64,000 bases of DNA from Craterostigma plantagineum (Eukaryota; Streptophyta; Magnoliopsida; Lamiales; Linderniaceae): assembly GCA_027422505.1 (NCBI GenBank), contig JAPQWV010000018.1:13224001-13288000 (forward strand), in the 5' to 3' direction. The translations under genes were made by a program, and so were the position numbers. Positions 58,080 to 64,000 of this stretch are shown piece after piece (position 1 is the stretch's first letter; every line of letters starts with the position of its first letter). The notes under the pieces were generated by a model. It searched no databases. It worked only from the letters and a program-made list of their open reading frames with translations, and had not been told where the DNA came from.

Positions 58080-59904
58080 TTATTTCCTGAGACCAAGTCT
58101 GAACTCGTATGATCGTAGCGTTCTTCGTAAAGATATTCGGTCTGAGATGATGTTGATCAGCTTTTCGTATTTCACCTGGACTTCAGCTTCTTCAAGCCTT
58201 AGTTGCTCCGGAATCCTTCTGAGTTTGCTTCGAATGATTAGTAGAGTTCCATCGCCAAATTTGGCAATCTCTGATGTTTTCATTAGCCTCTTTTCTCCCT
58301 TGTAGTTGATGTAGACCACTGATGGATCGTCGTCTTCATTGATTATGTGGCCTTCACCAAGACATTGGTCAGGGATTTTGAAGGATGGCTTCGTGAGATT
58401 TACCCTCTTCATATTGCTTTTTACCGCCATTAAGAGGTCGTGAGTTGTAATGAATTTAACTTGGCGCATCATGAATCGCATAAGAGCGACGTATCCCACC
58501 TTCAGGTCTGGATTCTGAAGTGTTCCAAGGAATCTGAAGCTTCCTAGTATCTGATCAACATCTTCATCTCTGATGTAGGAAAGATCGCCTTCAAATTCTT
58601 CGATTGTTCCATCTTCTCGCTGCACTTTGTAAATAGGAAATTCATAGAAATCAAGATGAGCTCGTCGTACTCCCATGATTGTGCTTATTCTGGCTCTTTC
58701 CCTCGTGAGGATGTGAAACAATCATCTGTTGAGAGATGATTGAGTGGGCAGGTTGGGTACTTTGCGCGATTGGACCAGATATCGCGACTTCTACTCGGGG
58801 GAAGACAAAGTCATCCCCTGCACCTTTGGGATCGGTCCGGATTATTTGTTGACTAGAAGACGGAGAAGGACAGTCGTGCATACGATTAGTACGCCGTTCT
58901 GCTTTGCTGCTACCTGCATCCCCTTTTAATTTTCTCTTGCGTTTTTGTGCGGGGGATGCGGCTTGCCCTAGACCTAGACTTGGCCGTTGGGGTTGGCTTG
59001 TCCCTAGGTTAGGTTCAACTGGGATTTGTTGAACCGTGGGAATCTCATCTAGGTTGTTTTCGCGAAGGTATTTGACAAGCAGAGCATCGTTTGGATCGAG
59101 AAGTTGAAGAAGGTGTTCAGGTAATAGCATTGCCTCCTGATCAAATTTGGACTTCGTGGACAGAATCCTCCCGAGCTTTGGGATTGGGTAACCTTCGACT
59201 TGGGGACGACGCTCGATTTCTGGGTGAAGATCCACAAAATATTGGACAATTACTGGAAGCCATCGGAGGTAAGGAAGGATCTTTGTTGAGCCAAACTTCC
59301 GTCTACGCATTTGGTCCAGAAGGTCGGACCAAATCAATTGGACGACATCGTAATTTTTGTTGAATGCAATGCCGTGGAAGATCAGCATTATTTGTCTGTT
59401 GCAACGGTCGGACCCTGTGTGCTTAGGTGATTATCATTTGTTGACGAGTAGAAACAAGGTTCGCCAGTGTCTGGGTATGTCCTTGGCCGAGAGGTCAGGT
59501 AGATGAATGGAATTTTAATCGTTTAGTTTGTATACCATGAAAAGAAAGTCTCTGATAAGCTCATCGTCAGTGGGATGTGGGTCGTAATGTGGTGAGTAAG
59601 GGAGTTGTAGTTGCGAGCGAATGATGTTTGGAGTTAAAACCACGATCGTGTTGTCAATTTGAGCTGAGAGACGTGTAGGTTTGGGGTTATCTGTTGGATT
59701 CTGAAGAGTGGCCCGAAACTGTTGTACATAGACTTCGGGGACACACTCGGTGATGGTGATGGCAGCTTTTAAGGGATAATTAGCGAGAATTTTTAAAATA
59801 ATAGGGTATGGGCAAGGTGTGTTATCGAAGTCGAGTTGGACGTTGTTGGGTAATTTTTGTGCCCAGTCTGTAGTGGGGAAAATATCGTCTATTTGTCGCA
59901 CCAT
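58080..59904 (-). pseudogene. E4 ORF3, decayed and internally shortened
   Basis: 59904 to about 58651 is one frame with three stops clustered at 59509 and about 59453-59458 (HWRTLFLLVNK followed by TGA TAA, then SPKHTGSD). A shift then leads to 58721-58080. N-terminal block: IFPTTDWAQKLPNN, VYVQQFRATLQ, SPHYDPHPTD, IFHGIAFNKNYDVVQLIW. C-terminal block: RFMMRQVKFITTHDLLMAV, KRVNLTKPSFK, EIAKFGDGTLLIIR, then RSYEFRLGLRK. Compared with E3, the Pro/Ser/Thr-rich middle is reduced from several hundred residues to about 100 and rejoins around 58715. The end aligns with the frameshifted end of E3 ORF3. Function unknown. Confidence 0.85.
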
Positions 59905-61204
59905 TGTGGGAGATCTGTAAAGAGAGAAAAAATGATTAGTAGTCCGATCATGTTAACAAAGGATGCGATAACATGCAAATATTGTAAAGACTTCGGCAGT
60001 TTAATGTATGGACATTAGACTTAAGACTTAGAAAAAAAATGTTAAAATCGGGCAATGTCTAGATCAAAGAACGATGGACAAAATGGGGCGAAACACGATC
60101 AATTGATTGAGATTTTAATTGGTCGAAAGTTACGTTCGGGCGAAAGTCACAATCACAAAATTGAAGCTTAAATCTGGCGGCGCTTGACCTGTCAAACAAA
60201 AGAATTCGGGCGATTCAGATTGGACGATTTCAATTTATTTAGGTTGAGTCACAATCGGCCGAAAGTCACAAATATAGAATCGAAGCTGAAATCGGGCGAT
60301 GTTTGACTAGTCAAACAGACGAATTCGTCCGATTGAATTTATAATTGAAAAGTCGGGCAAACAAAGCTATGAGCCCAAATCAATCGGTAAAGGCCGGAAA
60401 ATCCAAGTCGTTCTGAGGCAAATCAGCAAAAGAGTGAAAAACCCTAATCTATCAAGAAAGCTTCTGGGAGAATTTTGAAAGAGCGATAAACCCTAAACTT
60501 CGATTCCTACAAAAATTGAGTAAACGCGGTAAATCGTGCTGAATAATTAGTGTTTTTCCTTACCAGAGTGAGTTTCGAATCGCAAACAAGTACAAAATAC
60601 GTGGATTTTGAGTGCAAAGTAGACGATGTTCGTTCGAGAGTGAAGTTGATTTGAGATTAGTTGTTGAGAAATTTGGAAAACTGAATGACTTTCGGCCGAA
60701 ACTGTGTTTATATCAGGCATAATTATTGAGTTTCGACCGAAACAAGTTTCGGGCGATTTGAAATTTCGCCGAGGTACGTGTTAATTCATGTATTAACATG
60801 ATTTTAGTATTGGGCGATGATTTAAATTTCGGGCGATTCAGTTTCGGGCGAGTCTTAGTTTCAACGAGGCCTATTTTAAGAAAAAATAAATAAAATGTTA
60901 GTTTCAATCAATCAGATAAAATCAATTTCGGGAGATCATTGTATATCAAAAGGATTTTGGCCCTATTAAAGAAAATCTGAAGAGGTTCTCTCTAATCTAA
61001 CGAATGAGAAATTTTCAGCTAATCCATAGCACGAAGATAGACCCCAAAATCAAATCAAAATCAACGAGTTATGTGACACAATCCGGTAATCGATGAAATA
61101 AACATCGCTTTCATTCGCGGCGCAGAACCCTAAAGTCAAAGATCTATTGGGATCATTTATGATACTTGTCGAGACAATAATGATTTCGTAGTTCGAATTA
61201 TGCC

Positions 61205-61212
61205 TATAAATA
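61205..61212 (+). promoter_or_regulatory. TATA box for the antisense small ORF
   Basis: TATAAATA, 65 bases before the ATG at 61277, leaving room for a start near 61235 and a leader of about 40 bases. Directed opposite to E4. Confidence 0.4.
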
Positions 61213-61276
61213 ATCATGATTCGAACCACATGGTGACATCAATAAGCACTTAAACACAGAATTCTATCTTGCACGG

Positions 61277-61447
61277 ATGAACTGGATGCAGCAGCAAGAA
61301 CGTGAATATGAGAATGAAGAGGATGCAGAGCGAAAGCGCAATTTTGAGCACAATTTGGATATGCCGGCGTTTGAGCTGATGCTTCTTATGAGCTTGTTCG
61401 TCGCTTTAATGGCTATTCTATTTTGGTTTTTATCTGGGGCATACTAG
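61277..61447 (+). CDS. 56-codon antisense small ORF with C-terminal membrane helix
   Basis: ATG 61277 to TAG 61447, on the strand opposite to E4, in its pol-ORF3 spacer. The first 28 residues are highly charged (QQQEREYENEEDAERKRN). Residues about 32-53 are hydrophobic (ELMLLMSLFVALMAILFWFL), ending in SGAY, so a tail-anchored protein is predicted. A TATA box lies 65 bases upstream and AATAAA at about 61594. I found no equivalent in the matching spacers of E1 or E3. It is short, and chance cannot be excluded. Antisense extra ORFs are known from some plant LTR elements. Confidence 0.4.
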   Translation: MNWMQQQEREYENEEDAERKRNFEHNLDMPAFELMLLMSLFVALMAILFWFLSGAY

Positions 61448-61970
61448 TTTTTAAAGTGGTTTAACATGTTTTGATGAGTTGTACGAGTGTTTTTTCCACA
61501 TTTGGAAGGATGTATGAATCGTTTAAATATTAGTTTGTGAGAAACAGCTATTCCCCCTCAATATTTGAAGTTTTGGGAATTTGAACTTCAAAAAATAAAA
61601 ACCTAATGCGAAGGAATACTTTGATGAATGAAACTGTCTCGATTATGAAGTTTAGTTGTTTCAAAAGTTACAAAGGCAGTTTCGGACAATTCAAAGAGTG
61701 GCAAAGTAGTTTCGGGCGATGGTCTTCTTTGCCGAGAAAACATATGCGAATTTGAAAAGAATTTGAAAATTTTAGTTCAAAAGGTTGATAAGAAAAATTT
61801 GAAGAAGAATTACAAAACCTCCCCTAGATTTGTGCTAATTTTTCAAGACTCCCCCTAGACATGATAGTAAAGTTTTCTGACTTACATAAGAAAACATAGC
61901 AAGAAATGTAGCGACACATATAATTAAGTGACCTATTTATACAAAATAAGGTTCATGTAGGGACAATCGA

Positions 61971-63605
61971 TCATGTCTTATGGTTCAACATGCCTAATCT
62001 TGATACCAAGTATTGGAATCGCTTTTCATCCATTGCCTTAGTGAATAGGTCAGCAAGTTGAAGATTTGTGTGAATGAAATGCATTTCGATTGTACCTTGC
62101 TCTACATGTTCCTTGATAAAGTGATATCTAATGTCTATTTGTTTTGTGTGTGAGTGATGTACGGGATTGCTAGTAATAGCTATTGCACTTTTTGAGTCAC
62201 TAAATATGGGAATATGATTTAATGAAATGCCAAAGACTCGTAGTTGGGTTCTCATCTACAAAATTTGTGAACAACAACTCGCAGCAGCGACATATTTTGC
62301 CTATGCTGTCGAAGTTGAGACCCAATTTTGTTTTCGAGACGACCAACTTACAAGGTTACCCCCTAGAAATTGAGCGGCTCCTGAGGTACTCTTCCTGTCC
62401 AGCTTGCATACCGCGTACTCAGCATCCGTGTATCCTTCGAGTTCGAAGCTGGATTCCATTGGGTACCATAGACCTAGGTTGGGAGTTCCTTTGAGGTATT
62501 TGAAGATCCTTTTGACGGCGAGCATGTGAGACTCTTTTGGGTCAGCTTGAAAGCAAGCACAGAGACACGTGGCGAACATTATGTCGGGTCGACTGGCGAT
62601 GAGATAGAGCAGAGATCCTATCATGCCTTGATAAATTGTTTGGTTAACAGATTTGCCTGATGAGTCTGCATCAAGTTTGCATGAAGTGGGCGTGGGAGTG
62701 CTAGCAGGATTGGAGTTGTCCGAGTTGTACTTCTTGAGGATGTCATAAATGTACTTAGATTGGTAAATAAAGATTCCCTCGTGAAGCTGCTTAACTTGGA
62801 GACCCACAAAGGAAGCTTAGTTCTCCTATCATCTGCTTCATAAGATCTCCAAAGTTTCTGCACATCCTCACATCCGTTGAGCCGAAGACGATGTCGTCTA
62901 CGTAAATCTGTACTAACATAATGTCTGTTTCGTCCTTCTTGATGAAAAGAGTCGTATCGATCTTCCCTTTTGTAAATCCGGAGGTGATGAGAAAATTCGA
63001 AAGGACCTCGTACCAGGCTCTCGGAGCTTGTTTTAGTCCATAGAGAGCTTATCGAGTCTGTATACGTGGTCTGGAAATTGTTCGCTCACAAAACCTTCAG
63101 GCTGAGATACAAAAACTTCTTCTTTCAGAATTCCGTTGAGGAATGCAGTTTTGACATCCATCTGGTAGACTGTGAAGTTCTTGTGTGCAGCGAAAGCTAA
63201 GAAAATCCTGATGACTTCAATTCTTGCGACTGTAGCATAGGTCTCATCATAATCGATTCCTTCATGTTGATTGTATCCTTTTGCTACCAGTCTAGCTTTA
63301 TTTCAGATTACAACTCCTTGCTTGTCCTTTTTGTTCTTAAAAACCCATTTAGAACCTATGATAGTTTTCTCACCCGGTTTAGGAACTAGATTCCAGACTT
63401 CCAACCTTTCAAACTGATTGATTTCCTCCTGCATTGCAATTATACAATCTGGGTCTGCGAGGCTTCAGCTACTTTGCTGGGCTCCTTTTGACTGAGAAAA
63501 CAGGAGTAGAGGTTTTCATTTACTGTTGATGTTCGAGTTGTTACGCCAGTGGAGGAATCGCCAATTATTTGTGAGTTAGGGTGTGCACGGGTCCACTTCC
63601 TTGTA
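61971..63605 (-). pseudogene. E4 pol: RT and RNase H, decayed
   Basis: From 63605: linker (RAHPNSQIIGDSSTGV), RT leader and fingers with several stops, then an open stretch with AWYEVLSNFLITSGF and an intact YVDDIVFG (about 62915). The thumb (ASRPDIMFATCLCA) and RNase H (YAVCKLDRKSTSGA, then HHSHTKQIDIRYHFIKEHVE, LADLFTKAMDEKRF) continue in one frame from 62807 to 61971 with two stops near 62256 and 62298. The normally conserved Glu-containing STAEAEYVA segment is damaged by the stop. Nearest relatives in the window are E1 and E3. Confidence 0.92.
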
Positions 63606-64000
63606 TGAAGTTATGATGATCCATCTACGTCGATACCTGATCGTATTGTAGTACGTTTATCGTAGTATCTAATTGGCTCATAATAGAGTGTTCGTAGTCA
63701 TTTTATACAATTATTAATCATATTTCTCCTTATTTCGGTATTATAAGGCTTTAGGACGAGTTTTGGGCGAAAATGAGCGAAAACGAGGCAAAACGGTGCG
63801 AAGACGATGAAAACTGATAAAGGTCACGGCCGAGACACCTAGTGCACGCGGCCGTGACATTGGACAGAGGCCAATCAAAGAGAAGGTCACGGCGGTGACG
63901 CGCAGTGCACTTGGCCGTGACGCTTGGCAGAGAGTCGACGTATATTATGTCACGGCCATGACACTTAGTGCACCAGGCCATGACACTTGGTAGAAAATGC
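63606..64000. repeat. start of an unidentified LTR-like sequence with 63-bp tandem repeat
   Basis: Homology to E4 ends at about 63605. A possible LTR start TGATGATCC lies near 63614. GTCACGG starts units at 63823, 63886 and 63949, 63 bases apart. Each has GTCACGGCC.TGAC and a CAGTGCAC/TAGTGCAC word. The unit contains the near-palindrome GTCACGGCCGTGAC. A Cys/Arg-rich reading frame on the minus strand is just this repeat. The element probably continues beyond the window. Confidence 0.6.

Larger units (their letters stand above)
59905..61970 (-). other. E4 spacer between pol and ORF3: TTTCGGGCGA array and purine tracts
   Basis: About a dozen TTCGGGCGA, ATCGGGCGAT and TTTCGGGCGATT words between 60080 and 61720, mostly on the plus strand. 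Purine tracts resembling the PPT (minus strand AGGGGAGG, CTAGGGGGAG, TTGAGGGGGAATA) lie at about 61553, 61815 and 61852. A candidate antisense gene lies at 61205-61600 (separate entry). Confidence 0.75.
57708..63605 (-). mobile_element. E4: SIRE-like copia element, 3' LTR to pol linker only
   Basis: A 3' LTR, PPT, ORF3, spacer and pol follow in order on the minus strand, as in E3, with which it shares LTR length, LTR ends and gene similarity. Homology to E3 pol stops at the linker (WTRAHPN.QIIGD, about 63600). Protease, integrase, gag and 5' LTR are absent, so the element is truncated or interrupted there. Numerous stops show it is old. Confidence 0.9.

Noticed and set aside
63751..63981. Cys-rich minus-strand frame resembling a zinc protein
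   Set aside because: Its CT.C.GRD repeats are the 63-bp DNA tandem repeat translated.

Overview
The window is repeat-dense plant nuclear DNA, almost certainly from a eudicot with a large, retrotransposon-rich genome. Every coding segment I can recognise belongs to a transposable element. These are Ty1/copia gag-pol genes, one Mutator-like (MULE) transposase and a transposon-borne ULP1-type protease gene. I see no intact host gene, no tRNA or rRNA gene and no prokaryotic feature. I cannot name the species.

Layout. 1-1914 is the 3' end of a decayed copia element (E0) with its LTR. 1915-6088 is intergenic DNA carrying several MITEs: a degenerate hAT-like copy, a foldback element with a 10-bp target duplication, a hAT-like MITE with a perfect 8-bp duplication, and a PIF/Harbinger-like element with a second element inside. 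6089-47375 is one small (about 4.1 kb) non-autonomous MULE-like element ('MULE A') swollen to 41 kb by nested insertions. 47557-55867 is a second MULE ('MULE B') with a perfect 9-bp target duplication, a decayed transposase and a decayed ULP1-like gene. 55877-57707 is intergenic DNA with MITE remnants. 57708-about 63605 is a 5'-incomplete copia element on the minus strand (E4). The last 390 bases start an unidentified LTR-like sequence with a 63-bp tandem repeat.

The nest has four levels, three of them supported by perfect 5-bp target duplications. MULE A contains copia E1 (8940-46104, plus strand, ATTAC). E1 contains copia E2 (13300-34975, minus strand, ATTAG). E2 contains copia E3 (16622-29955, minus strand, GTGTT). 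LTR divergence read by eye follows the nesting: about 5-6 % for E1, a few percent for E2, and no difference over 298 bp for E3.

The most interesting content is in E1, E3 and E4, three related elements of the SIRE/Maximus type judged from their RNase H ends and layout. Each has a third gene (ORF3) in sense orientation between pol and the 3' LTR. It is not envelope-like. Its N-terminal and C-terminal blocks are conserved between families, with a Pro/Ser/Thr-rich middle. In each element the non-coding DNA between pol and ORF3 (and, where present, the leader before gag) is filled with a family-specific, CG-containing short motif repeated many times: TTTCTCGATCG in E1, TTTCGCA in E3, TTTCGGGCGA in E4. 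The two MULEs have their own dispersed motifs (GTACC in A, TGTTAC in B). This resembles the arrangement known for Arabidopsis VANDAL elements, where a transposon-encoded anti-silencing protein recognises motif clusters in its own non-coding DNA. My inference, not demonstrated here, is that ORF3 may be the corresponding trans-acting factor of these copia elements. E3 also has identical LTRs although most of its reverse transcriptase is deleted, which suggests mobilisation in trans. E4 holds a 56-codon antisense reading frame with a predicted membrane helix, a TATA box and a poly(A) signal.
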